Positions 41,343 to 51,732 of a stretch of DNA of 64,000 nucleotides are shown here, piece after piece. The notes beneath the pieces were generated by a model. It did not search any database. It saw nothing but the letters and a program-made list of their open reading frames with translations, and was not told where the DNA came from. The translations under genes were made by a program, and so were the position numbers. The number at the start of each line of letters is the position of its first letter. Positions within the stretch are counted from its first letter, which is position 1. This stretch comes from CAVQBC01 sp963848415 (GTDB lineage: Bacteria > Actinomycetota > Thermoleophilia > Solirubrobacterales > Solirubrobacteraceae): NCBI GenBank assembly GCA_963848415.1, contig CAWKDN010000001.1:3038001-3102000 (forward strand), written 5' to 3'.

Positions 41343-44162
41343 TCAGCCGCCCGGACCGGACATGCGGGCACCCAGCTCGGCGCGCGAGTGGATGCCCAGC
41401 TTGCGGTAGGCGCGCGCGAGTTGCGCCTCGACGGTCTTCGGGCTGACGATCAGGGACGCCGCCACCTCGCGGTTGGTCAGACCGGAGGCGGCGAAGCGCG
41501 CGACGCGCTCCTCGGAGGGCGTCAGGTCGCCGGAGCCGCGCGGGCGAAGGCCGAGGCACGGCGATCTCGATCGAGGCCTGCTCGGCCGAGCGCGACGAGC
41601 CGACCGCGTCGAAGATCGCGAGCGCCTCTTCGAGCGCCGCCTTGGCGGTGAGCCGTTTGCGGAAGCGGCGCCGGATGCGGCCCAGGACGAGCAGGCTGCG
41701 CGCCTTCTCGATCGGCATCGGCAGCCGCTCATGGACGGCCAGGGCGCGCTCGAGCGCCTGCTCGGCTCCCGTGACGTCTCCCCGAGCGGCGAGCAGCAGC
41801 CCGCGGCAGCGCGCGCCGACGGCGATCGCCCAGGTCCGGTCGAGCGCGGCGCCGCGGATCTCCAGCAGCTCGACGATCGCCTCGGCCTCCTCCAGCCGCC
41901 CGACCTCGACGAGCGCCTCGGCCGTGTCGCCGGTCATCAGCGCTCCTGCCGCCGCCGGCTCCGGTAGCCCGTCGGCGACCAGGCCGGCGACGACCGGCGC
42001 GAGCCGTTCCGCCGCAGCCTCGGGCCGGCCGACGGACAGCTCGACGAACCCGAGCGTCGTCAACGCCCAGCCCATGGAGCCATTCCAGCCAGCTCTGCTC
42101 GAAGAGCTCATAGGCCGCCTCCGCTCCGCGCCGGGCCTCGTCGGCTCGCCCGGCGTAACCGTCGACTGTGCCCGGGAGGTGAGCGCGAGCGCCCGCCCGA
42201 CCGAGGTCTCGAGCGCGAGCAGGCGCTCGACGCCGTCGTCGGCGGCCCGTTGCGCGCTCTCGAGGTCGCCGGACCAGCATTCGAGCCACACCCGGGTGAA
42301 CCGACCTCCCAGGCGAGCGCCTGCTCCTCGCCGCGCGCGGCGTGGCGGGCGGACATCTCGTCCAGCAGCGCCCGCGACTCGGTCGAAGCGGTCCGTCCAG
42401 AGATAGAGGAAGGCGGCGATGAGCGAGGGAGGAGCCCGTTCCGGTCCGCAGCTCGGGATCCTCGAGCGCGAGCGCGCGCTCCAGCCGCGGCTCGTCGAGC
42501 CCGAGACCGAGGTCGAAGTCGACCATCACCGCGACCGCGAGCGCCTGTGCGAGCAGGGCGGGCTCCGCGAGGCGCTCGGCGCGGTCCAGCGCAGACCGCG
42601 CGGGTGCGGCGGCCGCTCGGACGGGGCCGAGGTTGAACAGCGTGTACGTCAGCCGCAGATCGATCATCACCCGCAGCTGCTCGTCGTCACCGGACTCGGC
42701 CTGCGCCTGCTTGAGCAGCCGCCGAGCCTGCTCGAAGCTGTCGTGCTTGTAGTGCATCTCGGCGAGCAGCAACAACGCGTGCGCGCGGGTCCCGCACGCG
42801 CGGCAGCGCGACGAGCGCCGCTTCGAGCAGCGCCCGCGCCCGTTGCGGGTCGCCCGCGTCGAGCAGGTGCTCGGCCGCGCGCACGCGCAGCGCTTCGCCC
42901 CCACCGAGCCCGACCGCGAGCTCGAGCAGCTCGGCGGCGGCGTCGGGCGCCCCGCGCGAGCGGACGTAGCGCGCGGCCTCGTCGAGGGCCCCGATGGCGG
43001 CGGGCACGATGCCGGCCAGCGCGAGATGGCGCGCCCGCTCCTCGAGATCCGCGACCACGGCGCTCAGTCGCTTGTGCATCCCGCGCCGCTGGCGGGCGCT
43101 CGCGCGCGCGTACACGCCGCTGGCGAGCAGCGGGTGCGCGAAGACGGACGCGCCCGGCGTCGAGCTCGATCACGCCGTGCAGCTCGGCCGCATGGAGCAG
43201 CGGCCGGACCTGCGGGCCGAGCAGCGCTCGAGGATCTTGACCGTCGGCTCGGCTAGCGCGGCCGCGGCCAGCAGCGCCTCCTCGACGTCCGTCGCCGAGC
43301 TCGGCCATGCGAGCGCCGACGATCTCCTCGAGGCTCGCCGTCAGCGCCAGGCCGTGCGGCGAGGCGCCCCCGGCTGGAGCGCGCGCGCCAGCTCGAGCGC
43401 GTAGAACGGGTTGCCTCCCGACGTCTCCTGGATGCGCAGGAGCGACCGGCGGCCGAGTGGCTCTGGGCGCGCGCTCGCGCAGCAACCGCTGGAGGTCCGC
43501 GCCGCCGAGCGGCCCGAGCTGGACGATCTCGACGCGCTCGGGGTCGCGCAGCGCCGGCCAGTGCCGCCGTCCAGCCCGCGCCGCTTCGACCCGCTTGGAG
43601 GCGATCAGCCCGATCCGGCCCGTGAAGCGCCGCGCGCAGAACTCCAGCCACGCGCGCGCTCGGCCGGTCGAGCCACTGCAGGTCGTCGATCGCGACGAGA
43701 CCGCCCGTCGTGGGCCAGATCCTCGAGCACGATGAGCGCCGCGGTGCGACGGCGCGCTGGTCGACTCCCGGGCGTCTGGCCCGGAGCGCAGCAGCGCGGC
43801 GTCCAGCGCCGCTCGCTGCGGCGCCGGGCAACCGCTCGCACCGCGTCCTCGCCGAGCCGTTCAGCAGATCGCCAGGGCGGCGTAGGCGAGCCGCGCCTCA
43901 GAGCTGCTCGCGACGCACGACAGCACGCGAGCGCCACGAAGGCGGCGGCCTGGACCCCGGCCCGCACGAGCGTCGTCTTCCCGATCCCCGGCTCTCCCTC
44001 GAGGACGAGCACTGCGAACCCGTCGGCGAGCAGATCGAGGAAGCGTTCGATCGCTTCCAGCTCGCCGGCGCGGCCTGTCGACCCCGGCCGGCACGGCGCA
44101 ACAGTCTCATATCGTTGACCGCTTGAAAAGACAGACCGGTCTCTCCAAACGTAGGGAAACAC
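41343..44162 (-). CDS. LuxR-family AAA/TPR regulator (LAL/MalT type), many frameshifts
   Basis: One large regulator is spread over all three minus frames. N-terminus (about 44160-43930): GRAGELEAIERFLDLLADGF and Walker A LEGEPGIGKTTLVRAG. Near 43690: GLVAIDDLQWLDRP as Walker B. The middle (43115-41700) is TPR-like: AARYVRSRGAPDAAAELLEL, VGLGGGEALRVRAAEHLLDA and ALERALAVHERLPMPIEKAR. C-terminus (41530-41343): LTPSEERVARFAASGLTNRE then VSPKTVEAQLARAYRKLGIH, the LuxR helix-turn-helix. About ten indels are needed, several of them deletions (for example near 43930 and 43880). Either a decaying gene or a low-quality stretch; the parts are all present, about 920-940 residues. Confidence 0.75.
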
Positions 44163-44243
44163 CCGATGCGCAAACGGCGGCCCGCTCCTATGGTCCGAAA
44201 TCTGCTCGATCAGGACTCGAGCTGGACAAGGGGGGCCTCACCA

Positions 44244-44540
44244 ATGCAGACGCACGAGCTGTCGCGCCGGAACCTGCTCAAGGGAGGCGCGTCGCTGCCG
44301 GCGCGCGTCGATCATCCAGGTCGCCGGCCCCGCGCACGCGTTCCCAGGCTCAGGTGTGGGAGAGGTCATCGCCACTACGACGAGCAAGCGATCACCGCCG
44401 AGCACACGGTCACGTCACGCGCGTTCGACACGGGCGGCGACTTCCAGCACCGCCCGCCCGACGTCCCCTACTCGCGAGCAAGGTCGCGTACCGGAGAGCA
44501 ACGGCCAGATCACCCGCCGCGTGCTGATCCCGGGCGCTGA
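44244..44540 (+). pseudogene. Tat-signal protein fragment, frame-broken
   Basis: ATG 44244 begins MQTHELSRRNLLKGGASL, a twin-arginine signal. Two small indels (about 44297 and 44310) are needed to continue it as SIIQVAGPAHAFPGSGVGEV, the usual end of such a signal. The rest, to about 44540, has no recognisable domain in any frame. It is either a short exported protein of about 100 residues or the 5' remnant of a longer Tat-exported oxidoreductase. It diverges from the LuxR gene. Confidence 0.4.
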
Positions 44541-44584
44541 CTGACCCTTTCGGGTGTCGGAACCAGCCAACGAAGGAGGGCAGG

Positions 44585-45351
44585 ATGTCGCAGCTGACGG
44601 ACAGGATGCTTGGGATGGACATCAGAAGGCGGACAGGAACCTTGATGGCGACTGCCGTTGCGATCGTCGCCATGCTCCTGGGCGCCGCGCCTGCGTCAGC
44701 GGATGGGCGGCCGCGACTTCAGTCTTCTCGCCGAACGCCAAGCCTCGACGGCCATAGCTACAGCGAGTGGGCCGCGCGCTGGTGGCAGTGGGCGGTCGAC
44801 AGCGGCCGGAGACCAACTGCGCTTGACACAGATCCACGGCGGCGGCAGCGCCACGAACGAGGAGGGCAAGGTGTGGTTCCTGGCCGGCGCGTTCACAGGT
44901 GAGCCGGTGACCCGCTCATGCACCGTTCCGAAGAACACAGCGTCGCCGTTTCCCGTGGTCAACCGAGATCTACGCGCGTGAGCCTGACGACCGGCGGACG
45001 AACGAACGGACGTTTCGGCGCGCGAGCAGGTCGCGACGCGCGGGAGCGACCGGGCTCACAGCGACCTCGACGGTGTGCCGGTATCTCGATCGCGCGGAAT
45101 ACTTCGAGGAGTCCGAGGTGTTCTCGATCCTGGCTGCCGGAGGCAGAACGTCTTCGGTGCCCCCGAGCTCGGCCGGGTGTTCGGCTCGGCCATGCGTTGA
45201 TGCCGGCTACGGCGACGTGGTCGCGAAACGACTGCGTCCGGGCCAGCACACCATACAGTTCTCAGGAGCTCTCGGCACCTTTGATGTCGACTTGACTTAC
45301 TACATCACCGTCGGAACAACGCCGTCACTGATCCAGCTCCCCGCTAGTTGA
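44585..45351 (+). CDS. Exported SEWAARWWQW-family protein of unknown function, several frameshifts
   Basis: Signal-like MATAVAIVAMLLGAAPASA (from about 44644; ATG 44585 adds a basic head). Mature fragments in successive frames read HSYSEWAARWWQWAVDS, then IHGGGSATNEEGKVWFLAGA with FTGEPVTRSCTVPKNTA and PFPVVN, then YLDRAEYFEESEVFSIL and LRPGQHTIQFSGALGTFDVD. I have seen this order in a conserved family of uncharacterised exported actinobacterial proteins (about 240-260 residues). At least four indels interrupt it. Secreted; function unknown. Confidence 0.6.
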
Positions 45352-45723
45352 TCCGTTCGACCCATCGCGCCCGCCAGGCCGGTGGGTCGAACGGCTCGCC
45401 GAAGAGGTGGGTCTCGCGCTCGACGAGCCCGTCGCGGAACTCCATGACGCTGACCACGTGCACCGGGCGCCGTCGTAGGCGATCGTGTACTCGGTGATCC
45501 AGAGATCGCCGCCGCCGAGGATCCGGCGGACGTCGAACTCCAGCCGCGAAGGGTGGGCGGTCCGCAGCGCGTGGAGGTTGGCCTTGCCGCGGACGCGCTC
45601 GCCGGACTGCGGCCACTCCACGACGCAGTCGTCGTGGTAGATCTCGTGCGCGGCGTCCTGGTCGAGGTCACCGCACGTCGCCCAGTGGCGGTCGAGCTTC
45701 GCGCGGATCTCCTCGTCACTCAT
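45344..45723 (-). CDS. SnoaL-like (NTF2-fold) protein, one frameshift
   Basis: Starts MSDEEIRAKLDRHWATCGDL with EIYHDDCVVEWPQSGERVRG and LGGGDLWITEYTIAYDGA; a missing base near 45470 moves the frame to VHVVSVMEFRDGLVERETHL and FDPPAWRARWVERIN. Corrected, 126 residues with the complete NTF2-like domain. No substrate can be assigned. A hairpin terminator at 45731 separates it from the upstream LVIVD gene. Its last codons overlap the convergent exported-protein gene by eight bases. Confidence 0.78.
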
Positions 45724-45730
45724 GTGAGGA

Positions 45731-45760
45731 GGGGCGGCCGGTGTCTCGACCGGCCGCCCC
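45731..45760 (-). terminator. Intrinsic terminator-like hairpin
   Basis: Perfect 12-bp stem (45731-45742 with 45749-45760) and six-base loop, starting 10 bp after the stop of the minus-strand LVIVD gene. Confidence 0.7.
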
Positions 45761-45769
45761 TTCCCATGC

Positions 45770-47431
45770 CTAGCTGAACAGCGGGCAGATGAACGTGGTG
45801 CTGCCGCTGCTCGTGGAGCTGCTCGCGCTCAGGCCACCGACCGGCTTGGCGGCGAAGCGGTCGCTGCGCACGCTCGGCGCGGTCACCGACTTCATCGAGC
45901 CGGCCGCGTTGACGCCGCGCTTGATGCGCAGGATCTCGACGCCACGGCTCATGTCGAACAGGTAGACCAGGTCACCCCGCCGGCGGTCGTCGCGGAACGC
46001 GACGTCCCACGAGTTCGACGACGGGTTGGCGCTGCCGCTCCCAGTGGTCGTGCCCGTGACGCGGTAGTAGCCGACCTGCTCGACGTTGCGCGCGTCGCCG
46101 ATGTCCAGCAGACGGAGCCCCTGGCCGTACCAGGCTGCGCCGAGCATCGGTCCCTCGATCTCGAAGTAGTGCGCCGAGCACCCGAGAGCGGGGTTCGCCG
46201 TCTCCGGCGTGTCGAGGAACGGGTGGAAGGAGTCCAGCGTGTTCATCCGGTACGGCTTGGCCCGCGTGGACTGCTGCGCGGGCTCGCCGCCGAGGGAGTC
46301 CGTGATATCCGACAGCACGATGCGGCCGCTCTGGCCGCACGGAGTCGTGAAATCCTCCTCGGTCCCGACGAGGACGTTGCCCCGCCGGACGCCTGAGGCA
46401 CGGACGCTGCCACCGGTCGGCCGGCCCGCGTTGTGCATGAACATGGTCGGCTGCGCGACGCCGTCGTCGCCCTGGGTGCCGTCCGGGCTGTCCCACTCGA
46501 GTCCGCCGCCGGCGACGAGGATCGGCTCGAACGGCGTCGCCCTCCGCCACTGATTCAGGTACGGGTCGCGGTGGCGGCCGCTGGTCGCGTAGCCACGGAT
46601 TCCGCCGCGGCCGGAGACCCAGGCGATGCCCTGCTCGTCCTCGTCGACGTCGTGGGAGTAGTCCGTGTAGCCGTCGTTGCGCCACAGGTCGATCGGCTGC
46701 TCGGAGACCTCGGGATTCTCTGGATCGGTGAGGTCGGTGACCCAAATCGGCCGCCCGTCCCCGATCAGCCGGTTGTTGATGGCTCGGCGGCTGCGCCGGG
46801 TCGGCATTGATGATCGTGCCGAGGAAGTCCTGATCGGAGCGCCGGGCCGGGCCGCCGGTCCAGATGTACTTGCACTTCTGGATGCAGCTCGCAGTGTGCC
46901 CGGCGGGAAGCGAGACGAAGTCGCCGACCTGCTGGAGGTCACCCGGATTGCTGTAGTCGATGACGTAGAAGCCGCTCTTGCAGTCGGGGTCGCGCACGGC
47001 CTCGCCATCCGGCCAGGGACAGCCGGTGGCGGTCGGATCGGCGTCGTCGTGGCGCGGGTCCAACGCCCCGATGATCAGGTTGCGCCGCGTGTCGAGCTCC
47101 ATGTCCTCGTCCTGCCAGTAACCGGCGTCCGCGATCCCGCCTGCGCCGGCTCCCGGATGCCCTCCGGCAGGAAGGAGTCGAGCAGCACCGGCTCCGCTGG
47201 GTCGCTGACGTCGTAGGTCTTGAAGCCGAAGCGCCCAGTGACCACGAGGACGTCGTCGCCTCGGACCTTGTCGAACTTGCCCTCGGTGATGCCGTTGGCG
47301 CCCGCGATCCGGGTGACGTACTCGAGATTGTCCGAGATCGCCGCCCCTTCGGGCGGCGGGGCTGCAGTGGCGACGGCGGGTGCTCCAAAGAGCACCGTGA
47401 ATGCGACGGCCGCTACCGATCTGAGCCTCAT
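45770..47431 (-). CDS. Secreted LVIVD-repeat (beta-propeller) protein, two frameshifts
   Basis: Signal MRLRSVAAVAFTVLFGAPAV. The mature chain has LVIVD-like blades: FGFKTYDVSDPAEPVLLDSF, CKSGFYVIDYSNPGDLQQVG, PIWVTDLTDPENPEVSEQP, GRIVLSDITDSLGGEPAQQ and GQGLRLLDIGDARNVEQVGY, ending with an Ala/Ser-rich tail and CPLFS. A missing base near 47147 and an extra one near 46802 cancel to about 553 residues. LVIVD propellers are extracellular and of unknown function. A second family member lies at 59.7 kb. A sortase or PEP-type tail is not evident. Confidence 0.8.
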
Positions 47432-47539
47432 AGATCCCCCCGGTCCGAACTGCGCTCTACGTTGAGAGGGAAGCTACCGCATCGCCGGGCGCAGGCACGC
47501 TGCCACACCACGCCGCGCAGCCTCGTAGCCTCCACTGCG

Positions 47540-47891
47540 ATGAATCGCTCCGGCGAATGGATCTGCGACACGCCCCGCTGCGGCGCGACCCGCCCTGCCG
47601 CGGCCGTCGCCGGCGACCGCCGGCTGCTGCGCTGGCGCGACTCGTGGGAGGTCCTCGAGGACGGCGCCCACCCGGCGGCGCACCTCTGTCCCGAGTGCCG
47701 CGAGAAGCGGGCGGCGGGGGTGCTCGCCGATCCGCGGCTGCAGGTCTGCGCTCGCTGCGGCTTCCCGACTCAGGAGTTCGCCCGCGTCCCGGTCGACCGA
47801 CGAGACCCCGCCGGTCCCGGTGCGCGAGGGGCGGGCGGAGATGACCGTCTGCACGGATTGCCGGCGTCCCGAGGACGGCCTCCTGCTCTAG
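47540..47891 (+). CDS. Small zinc-ribbon protein, one +1 frameshift
   Basis: From ATG 47540: MNRSGEWICDTPRCGATRPA, then HLCPECREKRAAGVLADPRL and QVCARCGFPTQEFARVPV; after one extra base near 47797 it continues ETPPVPVREGRAEMTVCTDC and ends RRPEDGLLL. The corrected 116 residues carry four Cys pairs (CX4C and three CX2C), enough for two zinc sites. No family recognised; probably a nucleic-acid or protein-binding adaptor. It lies 39 bp before the amidohydrolase. Confidence 0.65.
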
Positions 47892-47930
47892 TCCCACGGG
47901 CGGCGCGCCAGCCGGTAGCGTCGGCTGACC

Positions 47931-49577
47931 ATGCCGCCCGCGGTGCATCGCCTCGCCCTCGCCGGGCGCGTCGTGACGATGGACGAGCAGGACAGCGTCC
48001 TGAACAACGGCGTGGTCTACGTCGCCGACGGGGTCATCCAGGCCGTCCAACCGCGCACCCAACCGGCGCCGCCCGACTTCGCCGGCACAACCCCGGTCTC
48101 CGTCGGCGGCACGATGTACCCGGGTCTGATCGAGCTCCACAACCACATGGCCTTCGACATCCTGCGGCTCTGGCAGGTCCCGCGGCCGTTCACCAACCGT
48201 GACAAGTGGCGAGCGGACAGCGTCCCCGACTACCGGCGGCTGATCAGCGGGCCGATGACGGTGCTCGGCAAGTCCGACGCCGTCGCGGCGATCGTCCGCT
48301 ACGTCGAGGCGAAGTGCCTGCTGGGCGGGACGACCACCGGCCAGGGCGTCCGGCTGAATTCGGCGCCCGGCATCGTGAGCTTCTTCCGTGGCGTGGTGCG
48401 CAACGTCGAGTCCCCGGGCGACGGGCTGCCCGCGGCCGCGACGCACGTGCAGGACGTCGACGCGCGCGACGCGGCCCGCTTCAAGCAGCGGCTCGCCGAC
48501 GCCTCCTGCATGCTCCTGCACCTCGCCGAGGGCATCGACGACGCGGCCCGCCGCGCGTTCCTCGCCCTGCGCGACCAGGACGGCGACGGCGACGACGACG
48601 AGCGCTGGGCGATCGCGCCCTCGCTCGCCGGCATCCACTGCACCGCGCTCTCCCGCGAGGACTTCGAGGTCCTGGCCCGCCTCGGCGGCGCGATGGTCTG
48701 GTCGCCGCTCTCCAACCACCTGCTCTACGGCCGCACGGCCGACATGGCCGCCGCGACGGGGACGGCGCAGAAGCTGCGGATCGGGCTCGGCGCCGACTGG
48801 TCGCCGTCGGGGTCGAAGAACCTGCTGGGCGAGCTGAAGGTCGCCAAGCTCTGCTCCGACGAGCACGCGCGCGTCACCGGCGACCCCCTGCTCTCAGACG
48901 CCGAGCTCGTCGCGCTCGCCACCCGCAACGCCGCCGCGATCCTCGGCTGGCCTGGTCGCCTGGGCGTGCTCGCGCCCGGGGCGCGGGCGGACATCATCGC
49001 GATCACCGGCGCCGGCGGCGACCCGTACCGGGCGCTCCTGCGCAGTGCCGAGCACGACCTCAGGGCCGTCGTCATCGCCGGCGTGGCCCGCTCCGGCACC
49101 CCGGCGCTGATGGGCCGGCTCGGCGCGCCGATCACCGAGACGCTCAGCGTCGGCGGGCGCACGCGGGCGCTGAACCTCGACGATCCGACGACCCACCCGG
49201 AGGTCGCCGCCCTGACCGTCGCCCAGGCGAAGCGGCAGCTGCGCGACGCGCTCGCCCGCCTGCCCGAGCTCGCGCGCGAACAGGAGGACGCCGTCCGCGA
49301 CCCGTCCGCCGCCGCCGCGGCGCCGCGGCTGGAGCTGGTGCTCGACGAGCTCGAGGACAACGGCTTCGACCAGCGCCCGCGGCTCCCGCTCGACGGCGAG
49401 CTCACCGGCCCCGACCTGCTCGCCGCGGCGCCCGCGCCGCCGCTCTCGACCATCCTCGGGCCGCTCGGGCTCGACCCGCTCACGGTCGTCGACGACAAGC
49501 CCTGGCTCGAGGAGATCGGCACGCAGACGAACCTGCCGCCGTTCATCCGCGAGGGCCTGCCGAGGCTCTATCCCTAG
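47931..49577 (+). CDS. Amidohydrolase-superfamily metal hydrolase (deaminase-like)
   Basis: 548 residues. Composite-domain amidohydrolase: HRLALAGRVVTMDEQDSVLN, the HxH metal motif YPGLIELHNHMAFDI, LLHLAEGIDDAARRAF, AGIHCTAL and the Asp motif RIGLGADWSPSGSKNLLGEL, closing with GRLGVLAPGARADIIAI. This resembles SAH/MTA deaminases and chlorohydrolases. A C-terminal extension of about 130 residues beyond the usual end is helical and Pro-rich. The substrate is unknown. It ends overlapping the convergent uracil-DNA glycosylase gene by four bases. Confidence 0.87.
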   Translation: MPPAVHRLALAGRVVTMDEQDSVLNNGVVYVADGVIQAVQPRTQPAPPDFAGTTPVSVGGTMYPGLIELHNHMAFDILRLWQVPRPFTNRDKWRADSVPDYRRLISGPMTVLGKSDAVAAIVRYVEAKCLLGGTTTGQGVRLNSAPGIVSFFRGVVRNVESPGDGLPAAATHVQDVDARDAARFKQRLADASCMLLHLAEGIDDAARRAFLALRDQDGDGDDDERWAIAPSLAGIHCTALSREDFEVLARLGGAMVWSPLSNHLLYGRTADMAAATGTAQKLRIGLGADWSPSGSKNLLGELKVAKLCSDEHARVTGDPLLSDAELVALATRNAAAILGWPGRLGVLAPGARADIIAITGAGGDPYRALLRSAEHDLRAVVIAGVARSGTPALMGRLGAPITETLSVGGRTRALNLDDPTTHPEVAALTVAQAKRQLRDALARLPELAREQEDAVRDPSAAAAAPRLELVLDELEDNGFDQRPRLPLDGELTGPDLLAAAPAPPLSTILGPLGLDPLTVVDDKPWLEEIGTQTNLPPFIREGLPRLYP

Positions 49578-50341
49578 CCGGGCGCCTTCCAGATCAGCGT
49601 GTGCCCGTCGTCCGGCGACGGGCGATCCACCGAGTTCTGGGCTCCGCCAGGCTTGGCCCGCACCCATGCGTCGTCGCCCAGGAACGCCGGCGCGCCGAAC
49701 GGCAGGTCGCGGCGCGGGACCGCCGCGTAGTCGGACTCCTTGAACGTCGTCCCGTAGTTGGGCCCCGCGTTGTCGCCGTCGGCGTCCGGGGTGACGACGC
49801 CCCGCAGGTCGCTCACCGCCGCGCGCCACTCGTCGAGCAGCCGCTTGGCGTTGCGGCTCGACGGGTGCGGCACTTCCTTGAGTGTCGCTGCGGGCCGGCC
49901 CGTCCACAGGTCGACCGCCGCCTGCGCCATCCCGCCGAAGGCGATGATCGCCTGCAGCGCCGGGCCGGTGACGGCGTCGTAGAGGTCGTTGCGCCACTCC
50001 AGCTGGTCGTCGTCTGCGAGGTGGTCCTGCTGGGCCGACGCCCGCGACGGGTGCACCGCGTAGGCCCACGCGTTCAGGCACACGTAGGAGGAGGTCAGGC
50101 CGAGCTTCGCGAGCAGGCCCTGGACGCGCTGGCCGGCGTTGCCGACGAGGCTGCGCCCGGCGATCCGCTCGGTCGGCCCCGGGTCCGACGCGACGCACAG
50201 CACGCGCGCGGAGCCGTCGAGCCGGCCGCGGTAGAAGATCGGCCCCCAGTCGAACCAGAAGTCGCGCTTCTCCGGCGGGTCCGGGACGCGCGCGAAGTGC
50301 TTCTCGAGCTGGGACGTGGGACCGCGGTCGAAGTCGGGCAT
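49574..50341 (-). CDS. Uracil-DNA glycosylase-superfamily protein
   Basis: 255 residues. The superfamily is indicated by ARVLCVASDPGPTERIAGRS (GxDPG-like motif 1 with the catalytic Asp or its replacement), YVCLNAWAYAVHPS, AIIAFGGMAQAAVDLW and the late VPHPSSRNAK (H-P-S loop 2). It is longer than family 4/5 enzymes, with an inserted Asp/Gly loop in the C-terminal half. It probably removes deaminated bases, but some branches act on other substrates. A 12-bp palindrome lies in the divergent promoter shared with the S8 protease. Confidence 0.82.
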   Translation of the reverse strand: MPDFDRGPTSQLEKHFARVPDPPEKRDFWFDWGPIFYRGRLDGSARVLCVASDPGPTERIAGRSLVGNAGQRVQGLLAKLGLTSSYVCLNAWAYAVHPSRASAQQDHLADDDQLEWRNDLYDAVTGPALQAIIAFGGMAQAAVDLWTGRPAATLKEVPHPSSRNAKRLLDEWRAAVSDLRGVVTPDADGDNAGPNYGTTFKESDYAAVPRRDLPFGAPAFLGDDAWVRAKPGGAQNSVDRPSPDDGHTLIWKAPG

Positions 50342-50372
50342 CGACCGAACCTATGCGGCCCGAGGGGAGGAA

Positions 50373-50384
50373 GGCAAGCTTGCC
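50373..50384. promoter_or_regulatory. 12-bp palindrome GGCAAGCTTGCC
   Basis: A perfect palindrome in the 74-bp region between the divergent uracil-DNA glycosylase and S8 protease genes, 32 bp from either start. A repressor or activator site is plausible; the family is unknown. Confidence 0.35.
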
Positions 50385-50415
50385 CCCGATGGCGCGTCCG
50401 CACTAGGGTCGAGCG

Positions 50416-51732
50416 GTGACAGGCTTCGACCCAGACGAGCTCGACGCCGCCCGGCGCCGCACCGCGCAACGGCTCGGCTCGGCGGTGGAGGCCAAAGCGA
50501 GCGACCGCTTCTGCCTCGCCTTCGCCGGCGAACGGCCAGGGCTCGCCCCGGAGGCGCTCGGGCGCGTGCCGGCGGTGATCGAGTTCAACGCCGGCGACGA
50601 CCCGCCGCCGGCGGACGTGCGCGTGGCGCGGGAGACGTTCCTGCGCGCGGTCGGCCCCGCCCGCGACGAGCTCCAGCGGGCGGTCGCCGCGCTCGAGCTC
50701 GCGACCCGCCGGGCGGGCGCGCCCGAGGCCGTGGGCGCCGCGCCCCGCGTCCAGACCTGCTGGCTGAACCGGACGATCCGGCTGGACGCCGACCCGCGGG
50801 CGCTGGCCGACGTCGCCGCCGACGGATCGGTCCAGCGCCTGGACGTGCCCCGGCGCCTCGAGCCCGACCAGCTCGGCTCCGACGCGAGCCTGATCGCCGC
50901 GGCCGCGCTGCGCGAGGCGGAGGGGCTGACGGGAGAGGGCGTGACGGTCGGCGTCATCGACTCCGAGGTCGCGCTGCGCCATCCCGCCTTCCAGGACCGC
51001 GTGATCCACCGGCAGAACTTCACCTCCGAGCCGTTCGGCAACCCGGCCCTGCACGGGACCGCGGTCGCGGGCTTCGTGGGCGCGAGCGCGCTGGAGTTCT
51101 CCGGCATGGCGCCCGGCGCCACGATCGCCAACTACAAGGTCATCGCCACGGTGCCCACCTTCAACGGCGACGACTTCGACGGCGCCCTGGCGATCCAGCA
51201 GGCGCTGGAGGACGGCGTGCGCGTCGTGAACTGCTCGTGGGGAGCGGGTCCCGCGACGGACGGCACCTCGCGCGAGGCGCGCGCCTGCGACACGGCCTGG
51301 GAGCTCGGCCTCACGGTCGTCAAGAGCGCGGGCAACCGCGGCCCGGGACGCAGCACGCTGACCACGCCGGCCGACGCCGAGGGGGTCATCGCGGTCGGCG
51401 CGACCGACGGCCCCGGCGAGGCGCTCGCGGACTACTCGAGCCGCGGCCCGACCGAGGACGGCCGGCAGCGCCCGCACCTGCTCGCGCCGGGCGGCTCGGA
51501 CACCGAGGGCCTGCTCAGCGCGCTCGTCGGCGGCGGCTTCGGCGACGTGGGACAGGGGACGAGCTACGCCGCGCCGCACGTCGTCGGCCTGCTCGCGCTG
51601 CTGCTCGAGCGCGAGCCCGAGCTGACGCCGACCGAGCAGCGCGACCGGCTGCTGGGAACCTGCACAACGGTCCCCGGACTGGACGACGAGCTGCAGGGCG
51701 CCGGGCTGCTCGCGTCCGAAGGGCTCTTCTAG
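50416..51732 (+). CDS. Intracellular S8 (subtilisin-like) serine protease
   Basis: 438 residues from GTG 50416, without a signal peptide. The triad is clear: D182 in VTVGVIDSEVALRHPAF, H213 in ALHGTAVAGF, S383 in GTSYAAPHVV, with oxyanion N307 in KSAGNRGPG. Residues about 50-151 form a prodomain-like region (VPAVIEFNAG ... WLNRTIRL ... LDVPRRLEPD). That last part matches the small protein encoded tail to tail at 51729-52025: 15 of 36 residues are identical without a gap (W116-D151 against W63-D98). The prodomain may be retained or inhibited in trans by the small protein. No membrane or wall anchor. Confidence 0.9.
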   Translation: MTGFDPDELDAARRRTAQRLGSAVEAKASDRFCLAFAGERPGLAPEALGRVPAVIEFNAGDDPPPADVRVARETFLRAVGPARDELQRAVAALELATRRAGAPEAVGAAPRVQTCWLNRTIRLDADPRALADVAADGSVQRLDVPRRLEPDQLGSDASLIAAAALREAEGLTGEGVTVGVIDSEVALRHPAFQDRVIHRQNFTSEPFGNPALHGTAVAGFVGASALEFSGMAPGATIANYKVIATVPTFNGDDFDGALAIQQALEDGVRVVNCSWGAGPATDGTSREARACDTAWELGLTVVKSAGNRGPGRSTLTTPADAEGVIAVGATDGPGEALADYSSRGPTEDGRQRPHLLAPGGSDTEGLLSALVGGGFGDVGQGTSYAAPHVVGLLALLLEREPELTPTEQRDRLLGTCTTVPGLDDELQGAGLLASEGLF

